Shown piece by piece: positions 28,914 to 38,492 of a DNA stretch of 64,000 nucleotides. The stretch is taken from NCBI GenBank assembly GCA_001657385.1, contig LYSZ01000001.1:62001-126000 (forward strand). Direction: 5' to 3'. This DNA comes from Parvularcula sp. BBD 1991-13. Lineage in GTDB: Bacteria > Pseudomonadota > Alphaproteobacteria > Caulobacterales > Parvularculaceae. The position numbers and the translations under genes were made by a program. Position 1 is the first letter of the stretch, and the number at the start of each line of letters is the position of its first letter. The notes beneath the pieces were generated by a model. That model was not told the DNA's origin. It made no database searches and worked only from the letters and a program-made list of their open reading frames with translations.

Positions 28914-31856
28914 ATGAAAAACTTATGCGAACGCCGCAATTTGCGGCGTCGGCTTTTGCTGGGCACGACCGGGGTTGCGGCGCTGGTCTGCACTGCGGCC
29001 AACGCACAAGAGAGTGACGCTGACGATACGATCATCGTCACCGGCAGCCGTATCGTGGAGGGCAACCTGGTTTCACCGAGCCCGGTCACGTCAATCGGCG
29101 CTGAGGAGTTCGACGCGCGCGGCGTTTTGCGCGTCGAGGATCTTCTGAACACCTTGCCGCAAGTGTCGCCCTCCGAAGGCGCCGGCCGCGCGAACGAAGC
29201 GACCGGCACCGCGACGGTCGATCTTCGCGGCCTCGGGCCCGAGCGCACGCTTGTTCTGGTGAACGGCCGCCGCCTGCCGTTCGGCTCGCCGACCTTTGCG
29301 CCGCCGGACATCAACCAGATCCCGTCCCAGCTTGTCGAGCGCGTTGACGTGCTGACGGGCGGCGCCTCCGCCGTCTACGGCGCGGACGCGGTCGCCGGCG
29401 TCGTCAACTTCATCATGCAGGACGACTTCGAAGGCCTGGAAATCGACATTCAGGGCAGCGCCTTTCAAACCGCGAACAGCGACGACAATCTCGAGCGGGT
29501 GCTGAACGATTTCGACCAGCCGGTGCCCGGCTCCACATTCGACGGCGAATCCGTCAACCTCAACGTCATCTTCGGCCTCAACTCTCCCGACGGCCGCGGC
29601 AACCTGACGAGCTATTTCAACTATCGTCGTCAGTCGGAAGTGCTGCAAGGCGACCGCATCACCAGCGCCTGCGCGCTCGGCACGCGGGACGGCGGCAACG
29701 ATTTCGCCTGCGTCGGTTCGGGTACGACGTTCCCGACTCACTTCGTCGAAGGCACGGCGCTTGACGTCATTATCGACGAGACCACAGGCGACCTGCGCCA
29801 GTTCCAGAGCCCGGAAGACACGTTCAACTTCGCGCCGCTGAACCACCTGCTGCGTCCGGACGAACGGTACAATTTCGGCGCCTACGGCCGTTACGAAATC
29901 AACGATAGCGCCGAGTTCTATGTCGATGCGTCGTACTCCGACGTGACCACCACGGCCCAGATCGCGCCGTCGGGCAATTTCGGCCAACGCACCTTCAACT
30001 GCGACAGCCCGTTCCTGAACGACAGCCTGTTACAGACGCTCTGCCTCGACCGCGGCGTCGACCCGGCGGCGGCCGATCCGGCCGATCGCCTGACAACGCT
30101 GACGATCCAGCGGCGCAACGTCGAAGGCGGCGGGCGTCAGAACCGTATTCAGCACACGACGTTCCGGATCAATGGCGGCTTCCGCGGCGACATCAACGAA
30201 ACCTGGTCCTACGACGTCTTCGGACAATATGGCCAAGTGACGTATAGCGACGTTTCCGCAAATTTCATCAACGGCAACAACGTCGCCAATGCGCTGATCG
30301 TGCGCGAAGACCCGGAAACGGGCGAGCCGGTCTGCCAGAGCGTGCTCGACGGCACCGACCCGAACTGCGTGCCGTGGAACATTTTCGAGCTTGGCGGCGT
30401 CACCCAGGGCGCGCTCGACTATATCCAGGCGCCGGGCTTCCGCACCGGCGACGCGGATCAGATGATCTTCGGCGGTTACGTAAACGGCGATCTCGGCGAC
30501 TACGGACTGAAGTTCCCGTGGGCCGAAACGGGCGTTCAGGCGGTCTTCGGCGCCGAGTATCGCGACGAGTACCTGGTTCAGGAAAACGACTTCCTGACCG
30601 AGAGCGGCGCCCTCGGCAGCGCACGTCCGGACATCGCGGGCGGCATCAAGGTATATGAGTTCTACACCGAGATGCAGATCCCCATCGTCCAGGGCGCTCC
30701 GTTCGCCGACGATCTGTCGATCACCGGCGCCTACCGGTTCTCCGATTTCTACGAGACCACGGGCACGCAAAGCACCTATGCCGGCGGCATTTCCTGGGCG
30801 CCGACGCCGAGCTACCGCATTCGCGCGCAGTATCAGCGCGCCACGCGGTCGCCGAACCCGTTCGAATTGTTCGCCACGCAGGACCAGTTCGAATTCGAAC
30901 TGCCGACCCTGCCGAACGGCAACTCCGACCCCTGCGCGGGAACGACGCCGTTCGCTTCTTTCGAGCAGTGCGCCAATACCGGCGTCACGGCGGCGCAGTA
31001 CGGCAATATCGCCAACAACCCGGCGAACCAGTACACCAACCTGTCGGGCGGCAACGAAGACCTGGAAGTGGAGAAATCCGACACCTTCACGGTCGGCCTG
31101 GTCGCGACGCCGGACTTCATCCCGGGGCTGACCTTCTCGGTGGACTATTTCAACATCGAGGTTGAAGACTTCATCGCGACGGTGCCGGAAGCGCTCACCA
31201 TCAATAACTGCCTTGAGACCGGCGACGAGTTCTTCTGCTCGCTCATCAACCGCGACCCGAGCACCGGTTCGCTGTTCCTTGGCAATGACGGCTTCGTCGT
31301 TGCGACGACGGTGAACACCGGCTCGCTGAAAACGACCGGCATCGACTTCTCGGCGAGCTATCGCTTCGAAGTCGGCGGCTTCGGCGACGTGCGCGTGGAT
31401 TATCTGTCCACCTATCTCCGCAGCGTCGAGAAAGTGCCGCTGCCGGGCGAGGAAGCGTTCGATTGCGCCGGCAAGTATTCCTCCACCAACGCCGAATGCG
31501 GCGTGGCGCAGCCGGTTTACCGCCATCGCCTGCCGGTCACCTGGTCGGCCGCCAATGCGGACATCTCGGCGACGCTGACCTGGCGCTACTTCGGCAGCGC
31601 CGATCTTCTCTCCGACAACCCGGCGCCGGTCGCCGCCACGCTCGATTCCGTCAACTACATTGACCTGTCGGTGCGCGGAGCGATTTCGGAAAATGTCGAA
31701 ATGCGCGCCGGCGTGAACAACCTGTTCGACGTGACCGCGCCGGTCAGCAGCTCGATCGGCGGTTCGGGCGGCAGCTTCGGCAACGGGAACGTGTTCCCGT
31801 CCGCCTACGACGCGCTCGGCCGCTTCCTGTTCGTCGGCGCGACGTTCAGGCTCTAG
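28914..31856 (+). CDS. TonB-dependent receptor, peptide-cluster copy 1
   Basis: 980 residues with signal peptide (ending ANAQ), TonB-box-like DTIIVTGSR, a plug domain (SPSPVTSIGAEEF, VDLRGLGPERTLVLVNGRRLP, DVLTGGASAVYGADAVAGVVNF) and a beta-barrel ending FVGATFRL. This is the receptor subtype common in sphingomonads and Caulobacter for uptake of large or plant-derived substrates, and it differs clearly from the glucan receptor at 5282. Neighbouring M20 and M24 peptidases downstream and the divergent peptidase operon suggest import of peptides. AAGGG precedes the ATG. Confidence 0.92.
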   Translation: MKNLCERRNLRRRLLLGTTGVAALVCTAANAQESDADDTIIVTGSRIVEGNLVSPSPVTSIGAEEFDARGVLRVEDLLNTLPQVSPSEGAGRANEATGTATVDLRGLGPERTLVLVNGRRLPFGSPTFAPPDINQIPSQLVERVDVLTGGASAVYGADAVAGVVNFIMQDDFEGLEIDIQGSAFQTANSDDNLERVLNDFDQPVPGSTFDGESVNLNVIFGLNSPDGRGNLTSYFNYRRQSEVLQGDRITSACALGTRDGGNDFACVGSGTTFPTHFVEGTALDVIIDETTGDLRQFQSPEDTFNFAPLNHLLRPDERYNFGAYGRYEINDSAEFYVDASYSDVTTTAQIAPSGNFGQRTFNCDSPFLNDSLLQTLCLDRGVDPAAADPADRLTTLTIQRRNVEGGGRQNRIQHTTFRINGGFRGDINETWSYDVFGQYGQVTYSDVSANFINGNNVANALIVREDPETGEPVCQSVLDGTDPNCVPWNIFELGGVTQGALDYIQAPGFRTGDADQMIFGGYVNGDLGDYGLKFPWAETGVQAVFGAEYRDEYLVQENDFLTESGALGSARPDIAGGIKVYEFYTEMQIPIVQGAPFADDLSITGAYRFSDFYETTGTQSTYAGGISWAPTPSYRIRAQYQRATRSPNPFELFATQDQFEFELPTLPNGNSDPCAGTTPFASFEQCANTGVTAAQYGNIANNPANQYTNLSGGNEDLEVEKSDTFTVGLVATPDFIPGLTFSVDYFNIEVEDFIATVPEALTINNCLETGDEFFCSLINRDPSTGSLFLGNDGFVVATTVNTGSLKTTGIDFSASYRFEVGGFGDVRVDYLSTYLRSVEKVPLPGEEAFDCAGKYSSTNAECGVAQPVYRHRLPVTWSAANADISATLTWRYFGSADLLSDNPAPVAATLDSVNYIDLSVRGAISENVEMRAGVNNLFDVTAPVSSSIGGSGGSFGNGNVFPSAYDALGRFLFVGATFRL

Positions 31857-31981
31857 GGCGATCATGCGCCGGCCGGTCGACGCTTGCGCCTGGCAAGCCG
31901 TCGCCCGGCCGGCGCCGAACCCTCACGATCGATTCCGGCGGAGAGGCGATGCGCGTCTCCGCCGCCATCCCGGGGAACATC

Positions 31982-33268
31982 ATGAAGAGAGACTTTCGAC
32001 GCTGCGCCATTGCGGCGCTGTTTGCGTTTTCGGCGGCGCTGCCCGCGGGCGCGGCGACGTCGGCGCAACCGCCGCGCGCCCTGCAATCCGATTCCGTTCG
32101 GGACGTTGAGCAGCGCCTCGATGCGGCGCGCGATATCGCCGCCGAACGGCTCATCGCCATCGGCGGGATCGTCTCGCCGTCGGGCGAGGAGGCGGCGCGC
32201 GCGGACGCCGTGGCGGCCATCATGCGCGACATCGGCCTCAAGGACGTCGCCGTCACCGAGGCGACGAACGCTGTCGGGCGCATCCCCGGCCGGTCGGGCC
32301 GCGCGGTCGTTTTCGTGTCCACCCTGGACGATCTGAAAACCGTCGCCGAACATCAGCGAGCGCGGGGAAAACCGCCGGCGCGCCGCGGGACGCGGATCGA
32401 AGGTCCAGGTACGAACACCTCGTCCACCACGGTCGCCATGCTCACCGCCGCCGAAGCGCTGATCGATGCCGGCTTCAGTCCAGAGCACGACCTTGTCTTC
32501 GCGGCGGTCGCCCAGGAGGAGACCGGGCTTGTCGGCATGCGCGCTCTTTACGAGGAAACGAAGGACGACGCCGTCGCCTATATCGACATTCTCGGCGACG
32601 GACGCCGGATCAGTTATGGCGCGCTGGGCATTCACTGGTGGAAAATCACCGCGGAGGGCCCGCCGGGCCATACGCTGCGGGGCGGTCTTCCCAACGTCAA
32701 TCGCGGCATCGCCCGCGCCGTCGACCGTATCCTCGGCCTGCCGCACCCGGAGGAATTCGGCGACCGCATGACCCGCGCGAACGTCGCCATTCTGCGCAGC
32801 GGCGCGGTGTTCAATCACAAGCCGGAAGACGGCTGGTTCTCGCTCGATCTGCGCTCCCTTGATGCGGACGTCATTGCGTCCATGGAGGAAGGAACCCGCG
32901 CGATCCTGAAAGAGGTGAGCGAGGAGACGCAGATCAGTTTCCGCATGGAGCCGGAAAACCTCGTCCCTGGCGGGCAGATCGCGGGCGCGCTCGACAGCGA
33001 CCTCGTCCGCTGGTCGATCGCGATTGCCGAGCATATGGGCTTCGACCCGGCGTTGAGCAACGCCGGCTCGGCCAATCTGAATATCGCCATCGCCGGCGGC
33101 TCGCCGGCGATCGGCCTCGGCGGAGAGCGCGGCGGCCGGCGCGGGTTCCCGGACGAATGGGCCGATCTCGACGCGATGATGCGCACGAGCCGGCATGCGG
33201 CGCTTCTGGCGCTCACGCTCGGCGCCGGCCAGCCTTATTCAACAGGCGCCCATTCCGTCAACGAATGA
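31982..33268 (+). CDS. M20-family peptidase homologue with substituted metal ligands, exported
   Basis: 428 residues from ATG at 31982, where a signal peptide (MKRDFRRCAIAALFAFSAAL) begins; an in-frame ATG at 31949 also has a ribosome-site-like sequence. The fold resembles M20: VSTLDDL at the HxD position, QEETGLVGM and GGHT-like lid residues (PPGHTLRGGLPN) are present. Compared with the intact M20 at 24953, the first zinc His is T114 (D116 kept) and the metal-bridging Asp is T146. It may therefore be inactive, bind one metal or have another role. It follows the TBDR by about 125 bp and precedes an M24 gene. Confidence 0.8.
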   Translation: MKRDFRRCAIAALFAFSAALPAGAATSAQPPRALQSDSVRDVEQRLDAARDIAAERLIAIGGIVSPSGEEAARADAVAAIMRDIGLKDVAVTEATNAVGRIPGRSGRAVVFVSTLDDLKTVAEHQRARGKPPARRGTRIEGPGTNTSSTTVAMLTAAEALIDAGFSPEHDLVFAAVAQEETGLVGMRALYEETKDDAVAYIDILGDGRRISYGALGIHWWKITAEGPPGHTLRGGLPNVNRGIARAVDRILGLPHPEEFGDRMTRANVAILRSGAVFNHKPEDGWFSLDLRSLDADVIASMEEGTRAILKEVSEETQISFRMEPENLVPGGQIAGALDSDLVRWSIAIAEHMGFDPALSNAGSANLNIAIAGGSPAIGLGGERGGRRGFPDEWADLDAMMRTSRHAALLALTLGAGQPYSTGAHSVNE

Positions 33269-33318
33269 AACGGCGCTTCCCGCCTGCGCCTGAACCCCCC
33301 ACCATTGTAGGACCGTCC

Positions 33319-34689
33319 ATGAAAAACCTTTACCGTATCGTCTCCGTTCTGATCATCGCCTGTCTGTCTTCCGCGCGGGCGGAAGTTCCCGAAGCCATGG
33401 ACCCGCGCATGCCGCATATCCTGTCGCTGGAGGAGCGCGCCGCCGTCACCGACGCATGGCTCAAGGAGCGTCTCGACGCCATCGTCGGGCCGCTGATGCG
33501 CCGCGAGGGCGCGCAGATGTGGATCCTCGTGGCGGGGGAATACAACGAAGACCCGGTCGCCAAGACGATGCTGCCGGCGACATGGCTTTCGGCGCGGCGC
33601 ACGACCGTCCTGGTCTTTTTCCACGACCGCGAAAACGACACGGTCGAGCGGCTCGCGGTCGCGCGTTATCCGGTGGCGGATATCTTTCCGTCCGCCTGGG
33701 ACCCTGAAACGCAGCCGGACCAGTGGAAACGCCTTGGCGAGATCGTCGCCGAACGCGACCCGGAGACGATCGCGGTGAACGTCTCCAAAACCTTTCCGCT
33801 TGCCGACGGTCTCAGCGCGGCGATGGAGCGCGAGGTTCGCGGCGCCCTTGGGGACTACGCCGACCGGCTGATCGAACGGCCGGGGCTCGCCCTGGGATGG
33901 CTTGAAACGCGCATTCCGGCGGAAATGGAAGCCTATCCGACCGTCGTGCGGATCGCCCACGCCATCATTGCGGAGACGTTCTCGGAAAGCTCGATGACGC
34001 CTGGCGTGACCACGACCAACGATCTGCGCTGGCGCCTGCGCCAGCGGGTCGCCGATCTCGGGCTGGATGTCTGGTTTCATCCGAGCGTGCACATTCAGCG
34101 CCGCAAGGACGAAGCGTTCTCCATACAGAACATGGGGCTTGACGAAGGCGAGGTCATTCGCCCGGGCGATTTCCTCCATCTTGATTTCGGCATCACCTAT
34201 CTGCGCCTCAACACCGACACCCAGCATCACGCTTATGTGCTGCGGCCGGGCGAAACGCAGGCGCCGAAGGGCCTGCGCGACGGTCTCGCCGCCGCGAACA
34301 AGGTGCAGGACGCGCTGACGCGGGAATTCGCCGTCGGTCTTACCGGCAACGAGCTTCTTACGCGCGCGCGCCGCCGCGCCCTTCGCAGCGTGAAAAAGCC
34401 GTCGATCTACAGCCATCCCATCGGGTATCACGGCCACGGCGCCGGCCCGTGGGTCGGCATGTGGGACAACCAGGAGACCGCCGGCGCGCGCGGCGACCGG
34501 CCGGTTTATCCGAACACGGCCTGGTCGATCGAACTGAACGCAGAGGCCGACGTGCCCGAGTGGGACGGTCAATCGGTTCGGTTCATGACCGAGGAAGACG
34601 CCTATTTCGACGGAGAAACCGTACGCTATCTCGACGGCCGGCAAACCGAGATCACCCTGATCCCCCGTTTGGACGCCTTGCGCCGGTAA
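33319..34689 (+). CDS. Exported M24 metallopeptidase, paralogue B
   Basis: 456 residues from ATG at 33319 (TAGGA upstream) with a short signal peptide ending ARAE. It is a clear paralogue of the protein at 22280: both share SHPIGYHGHGAG, TAWSIEL, TEEDA.FDGETVRYLDGRQT and long stretches between. Metal ligands D (HLDFGITYL), D (LNTDTQHHAY), H, E and E are intact. Periplasmic cleavage at proline-containing bonds is likely. Two copies on either side of one receptor gene, in opposite operons, point to duplication with shared regulation. It is the last gene of the TBDR/M20/M24 run. Confidence 0.9.
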   Translation: MKNLYRIVSVLIIACLSSARAEVPEAMDPRMPHILSLEERAAVTDAWLKERLDAIVGPLMRREGAQMWILVAGEYNEDPVAKTMLPATWLSARRTTVLVFFHDRENDTVERLAVARYPVADIFPSAWDPETQPDQWKRLGEIVAERDPETIAVNVSKTFPLADGLSAAMEREVRGALGDYADRLIERPGLALGWLETRIPAEMEAYPTVVRIAHAIIAETFSESSMTPGVTTTNDLRWRLRQRVADLGLDVWFHPSVHIQRRKDEAFSIQNMGLDEGEVIRPGDFLHLDFGITYLRLNTDTQHHAYVLRPGETQAPKGLRDGLAAANKVQDALTREFAVGLTGNELLTRARRRALRSVKKPSIYSHPIGYHGHGAGPWVGMWDNQETAGARGDRPVYPNTAWSIELNAEADVPEWDGQSVRFMTEEDAYFDGETVRYLDGRQTEITLIPRLDALRR

Positions 34690-34925
34690 GGCGCGGGGAG
34701 GGGAACCGCCTCAAGCGTGCGGGAACGATTGAGGCGGCGTTCCCCGACATGCGCGGCGCGCATGCCGGGAAAGCCCGGTTTGTCTGTTTAAGGATAAATA
34801 CTGACGAATGGCGGCTGGCGGACACTTTCGAGCAGTTCATGGCGCAGGCGGCGAAATCCGGCGCGGCGCGGATAGCCTGAACAAGGCTGAAAAAACCGAA
34901 GCGATATTGACGGAAAAGGTGAACG

Positions 34926-35825
34926 ATGGGCGCATGGCGCGAAGACCCATGGAACGCGGATGAAAGCGAATGGCGCGGCCTTATCGGGCGGGTGCGTGCG
35001 GGACGGGCGCTGAAGCCCGCCTCCTGGCCCGGCGGCGCGCGCTGCGCCGTGGCGCTTTCCTTCGACTGCGACCACGAGACCTTTGAACTCGGCGCCGGCG
35101 CAAAGGCCGTCGGCCGCCTTGCCTGGGGCGAGTTCGGCCGCCGGGTCGGCGCGCCGCGCGTGCTGGAGACGTTACGCCGCCATGACGTGCGGGCGAGTTT
35201 TTTCATGCCCGCCGTTTGTGCGCTGATCGATCCGGACGAGACTCGCGCAATCGTCGACGCCGGGCACGAAATCGGCCTGCACGGCTACATTCACGAGAAC
35301 AATTCCCTCCTTGACGCCGAAACAGAACGCGGCCTGATGCTGCGCGCGCGGGATGTGCTGGAAAAAGCCGCGGGTTCGGCGCCGCTGGGTTTCCGCTCCG
35401 CCAACTGGGACCTCAGCGCGCACACCATTCCCCTCGTGAAGGAACTGGGCTGCGAGTATGACAGCTCGCTGATGGCGGACGAGAGCTGCTACGAACTCCT
35501 GGTCGACGGCGAGGCGACCGGCGTTGTCGAGGTGCCGGTCGAGTGGCTTCGCGACGACGCTGTTTACATGATGTTCAATCGCCAGCCGGCGACCCGGCCC
35601 TGGGCGACGCCGGAAGACGTGTACGGCATATTCAGGCGCGAGCTTGACGCCGCGTGGGAGGAGGGCGGCCTGTTCCAGCTCGTTATGCACCCTTTTGTCA
35701 TCGGCTATCGCTCGCGCATCTGGATCCTGGAACAGCTTATCAGGGACGCGCGCGACAAGGGCGGCGTCTGGTTCGGCACGCATCTGGAAGTCGCGCGCTG
35801 GGCGCGGGACAACGCGGCGGCGTAA
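34926..35825 (+). CDS. Polysaccharide deacetylase-family (NodB/CE4) protein
   Basis: 299 residues, no signal peptide, AAAAGGTG ribosome site upstream. CE4 motif 1 is ALSFDCDHET (the two Asp), motif 2 the H-x3-H of IGLHGYIHEN. GFRSANWDLS and QLVMHPFVIGYRSR match later motifs of the cytosolic branch that includes PuuE-like allantoinase-type hydrolases and peptidoglycan deacetylase PgdA of Helicobacter. It hydrolyses an N-acyl or amide group, substrate unknown. It is convergent with the DUF885 gene at 35860, and the 236-bp gap before it (34690-34925) shows no other gene. Membership of the peptide regulon is uncertain. Confidence 0.82.
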   Translation: MGAWREDPWNADESEWRGLIGRVRAGRALKPASWPGGARCAVALSFDCDHETFELGAGAKAVGRLAWGEFGRRVGAPRVLETLRRHDVRASFFMPAVCALIDPDETRAIVDAGHEIGLHGYIHENNSLLDAETERGLMLRARDVLEKAAGSAPLGFRSANWDLSAHTIPLVKELGCEYDSSLMADESCYELLVDGEATGVVEVPVEWLRDDAVYMMFNRQPATRPWATPEDVYGIFRRELDAAWEEGGLFQLVMHPFVIGYRSRIWILEQLIRDARDKGGVWFGTHLEVARWARDNAAA

Positions 35826-35859
35826 TCCGCAACGTCGCCCGCGCGCGGCGCATTTGCGT

Positions 35860-37527
35860 TTACTCGCCGGTCATCGCCCGGATTACGCTGTCGTCGCCGG
35901 TCAGTTGCCAGCGGATCAGCGACATGGGGATGACGCCCGCCTCGTCCAGTTCCTCGAAAAACTGCGACAGGGTGTAGTCCTCGCCCTGTTCCTCAAGGAC
36001 CTGCCGGGCGCGATCTGCAAGCAGTTTCTCGACGAGGTGCTTGCCCACGACATAGCTTGTGCCGTAACCGGGCTGACGCAGGTAGAGCTGCTGTTCGAAG
36101 CCGAGGAGTTGAAGGTCCGGGCTCATCCACCCGCGAGGCGTCCATTTCACATGGAAATCGGATGCGTCTTTCATGGTGAATTCGTTGGCGTGCGCATAAA
36201 GGGAGGCGAGACCCCGCGCGGCGCGTTGCGCCTGCATGATCCAGACGATCTCGCGCACGCGCGGATTGTCGTCGTACAATCCCGCATGCATCATCATTTC
36301 CTCCATCCCCGTGGCCATGCCTTCGGCGCGGCTGTCAAAGATGTTGTAGAGCAGAGGGCCGCGCCGGATCAGGCTTTCATGGGGTTCGTTCTCCATGCGG
36401 GCGAGGTCCCACCAGTGATAGAAATGCGTCCACAGGGTCATGGGCTCGCGGTGCATCGCCTGCTGGAAGAAGTTGCGGTTTTCCTCCGGGGCGAAAGAGC
36501 CGATGCGCTCCACAAGGGCGGGTTTCAGGTAATCCTTAATCGGAAGGATATCGTTCTCTTCAAGATAGGCCATGTAGCGGTCGACGGAATCGAGCGCCTG
36601 GGCTTCGTATTCTTCCGGGCTCGACGCCACGGGAAGCGGCGGCAGCGCGCGGTTGCGGTGTTCTTCCAGCCGGAGCGAGGCGTGGGCGCGCTTCAGCTCC
36701 CGCTTCAGGAGCATCACTTCGTCCTCCCAGGCGAGGGGTATCAGGTGCACGTTCTTCGAGCGCCAGGTGTAGTTCTCCTTGCCGATGCCGGACGGGCCGG
36801 TCTTGTTCGGCGCTTCCTCTTTCAGCCATGCGACAAAATCCTGCGTCGCCGTCAGCGCGTCGTTGACCGCTCGCGACAGGACCGCGTTCCCGGCGCCGAC
36901 GGTCTCGTTGAGCGCGCGCAGGTCCTCCGCCTGAAGCTCCATCGTGTGAATGCCGGCCATCCACAGATCGCGGGCGTTGCCGTCGAGATTGTCGCGGGCG
37001 GCGCGCAGGAGCGGCGGCACGGTGTTCAACCCCGCGATCAGCTTGTCCGCCTGGTCGTCTGACAGCGGAAAGTCATAGGTCCAAAGCTCGATCAGCGCGT
37101 GATTGGTCGGTCCCTCATGAGCTGGCGTGTCGCTCTGATATGTCCAGACCTGCTGGTAAAAAGCCGGATCGCGCGACCAGGGCTTGAGGACGCGAATGTT
37201 GAAGTCGAGGCCGTTCATTTCCGCCCGGACGATGTGATGGTCGACCTGCTGCTCGATCGGCCATCCGCTCGGGTCGATGGCGGCGAGGCGGCGTTGCAGC
37301 GCCTTCAGATCGCGATGCTTCTTTTTCATGGCGCTTTTCGAATAGTCGGGCGCGCCGTCGACCCGCGCGGGCTCCTCAAAGGCGCGCCATTCCTGAAACA
37401 GCGCCGTCAACTCGTCGTAACCGTCGGCGGCCTCGGCCTGGGGGAGCCATATCATCGCCGCCATGAACATGAAAACGGCGGGCCATGCGCCGGGCCTATC
37501 GTGCGGTGTATGTCGTCTATGCATCAT
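35860..37527 (-). CDS. DUF885-family exported protein, motif-degenerate paralogue
   Basis: 555 residues from ATG at 37527 (CAGGAG eight bases upstream), signal peptide ending AEAADG. It aligns along its whole length with the DUF885 proteins at 38493 and 44207. Two motifs that those keep are altered here: PGH of the central motif is YHW (HFYHWWDLAR) and EGWAxYLEE is EGMATGMEE. The C-terminal YLRQPGYGTSYVVGK and PMSLIRWQLTGDD are kept. DUF885 proteins are poorly characterised putative metallopeptidases. This copy may have lost or changed activity. Its start overlaps the methyltransferase gene by 11 bp, so it is translated from the same message. Confidence 0.85.
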   Translation of the reverse strand: MMHRRHTPHDRPGAWPAVFMFMAAMIWLPQAEAADGYDELTALFQEWRAFEEPARVDGAPDYSKSAMKKKHRDLKALQRRLAAIDPSGWPIEQQVDHHIVRAEMNGLDFNIRVLKPWSRDPAFYQQVWTYQSDTPAHEGPTNHALIELWTYDFPLSDDQADKLIAGLNTVPPLLRAARDNLDGNARDLWMAGIHTMELQAEDLRALNETVGAGNAVLSRAVNDALTATQDFVAWLKEEAPNKTGPSGIGKENYTWRSKNVHLIPLAWEDEVMLLKRELKRAHASLRLEEHRNRALPPLPVASSPEEYEAQALDSVDRYMAYLEENDILPIKDYLKPALVERIGSFAPEENRNFFQQAMHREPMTLWTHFYHWWDLARMENEPHESLIRRGPLLYNIFDSRAEGMATGMEEMMMHAGLYDDNPRVREIVWIMQAQRAARGLASLYAHANEFTMKDASDFHVKWTPRGWMSPDLQLLGFEQQLYLRQPGYGTSYVVGKHLVEKLLADRARQVLEEQGEDYTLSQFFEELDEAGVIPMSLIRWQLTGDDSVIRAMTGE

Positions 37528-38473
37528 GCGTCTTGCTCCTGTTTTCGGGGTGATCGCCGCCCTGTCGCGCGGCGCAGATCCAGCGTCCCGTCAACGCGCC
37601 GCTTTGCGGCGCGCGGACCTCGTGTAGGCCGTATTGCGAAAAACCGCCATCGCGGATGCGGCCGAGCGCGCGTTCGCAATCGCCCGGGCCCAGCGCGGCG
37701 TCCGCGAGCGCGGCCATGCGCGCGGCGTGATTGCGCATGCGCGCCTCCATCGCTTGCGCGGCCTCCAGCGCGGCGGCGGCGCCGTGGCGCGCCGCGATGG
37801 CGTGCAGTTGCAGCGCCCCTTGCATGATCGCGTCGAGAAGGCGGGGATTGTCCGTCCGCGTGCGCTGCTTGTCGATCATGTCCAGCGCCGCCTTGACTGT
37901 CGCGGTGATCTTTCCGGACGACGCGCGAAAGGCCCGCGCCTGTTTTTCGAACAGGCGCAGCGTGTCCAGCACCCACTCGATCTGCGCCGCTTCGCCCGCG
38001 TTCTGCGCCACGACGATCCCGTCCGACGCGTGCACGAGCAGGAGGAGGCGTCCCGCGCATACGCGCATCGCCTCGGACAGGGCGCGGTCGAAATCGGCGT
38101 ATTCAAGGCCGAACTGGCTGGCGACCAGGGCGAAGGCGCGGTCGGGGAAAGGCAGGGCGGCGGCGTCGACATCGCCGAGGATGCGAAACCCGGCGGCGGT
38201 CTCGTTCGCCGGCGCAACCGATGAGGCCGGCGCGCTGTCGACGCCGGTAAGCGTCAGGTCGCCCCTGCACGAGGCGGCGAGGGCGAGCACGGCGCCGCGG
38301 CCGGCGGCGATGTCGAGCACGCTCGCGCCATGATCGAGCGCCTCGACCGCGTTTCGCCAGACCGCGTCGATCGCGCGGCGCGCATCCTCCGGCAACAGCG
38401 CGGTGCAGCTTTCCGGCGGCGCGTCCGCCCAGTAATCCGCCCACAGATGGCCGGCGCCATGCGCGCGCCCCAT
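37517..38473 (-). CDS. Class I SAM-dependent methyltransferase
   Basis: 318 residues, GGAG eight bases before the ATG at 38473. The SAM-binding motif is SVLDIAAGRGAVLALA (about residues 50-65), followed by TLTGVDSAP and ALPFPDRAFALVASQFGLEY, the usual class I order. No signal peptide, so it is cytoplasmic. The substrate cannot be inferred. It lies between two exported DUF885 genes, 19 bp after one and overlapping the other by 11 bp, an unusual place for a cytoplasmic enzyme. It may modify an amino acid or metabolite from the imported substrate. Confidence 0.82.
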   Translation of the reverse strand: MGRAHGAGHLWADYWADAPPESCTALLPEDARRAIDAVWRNAVEALDHGASVLDIAAGRGAVLALAASCRGDLTLTGVDSAPASSVAPANETAAGFRILGDVDAAALPFPDRAFALVASQFGLEYADFDRALSEAMRVCAGRLLLLVHASDGIVVAQNAGEAAQIEWVLDTLRLFEKQARAFRASSGKITATVKAALDMIDKQRTRTDNPRLLDAIMQGALQLHAIAARHGAAAALEAAQAMEARMRNHAARMAALADAALGPGDCERALGRIRDGGFSQYGLHEVRAPQSGALTGRWICAARQGGDHPENRSKTHDA

Positions 38474-38492
38474 CAGGCGTCTCCGCCGGTTT

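Noticed and set aside
34690-34925. Possible small gene before the deacetylase
   Set aside because: Short frames only, no ribosome site, no recognisable product.
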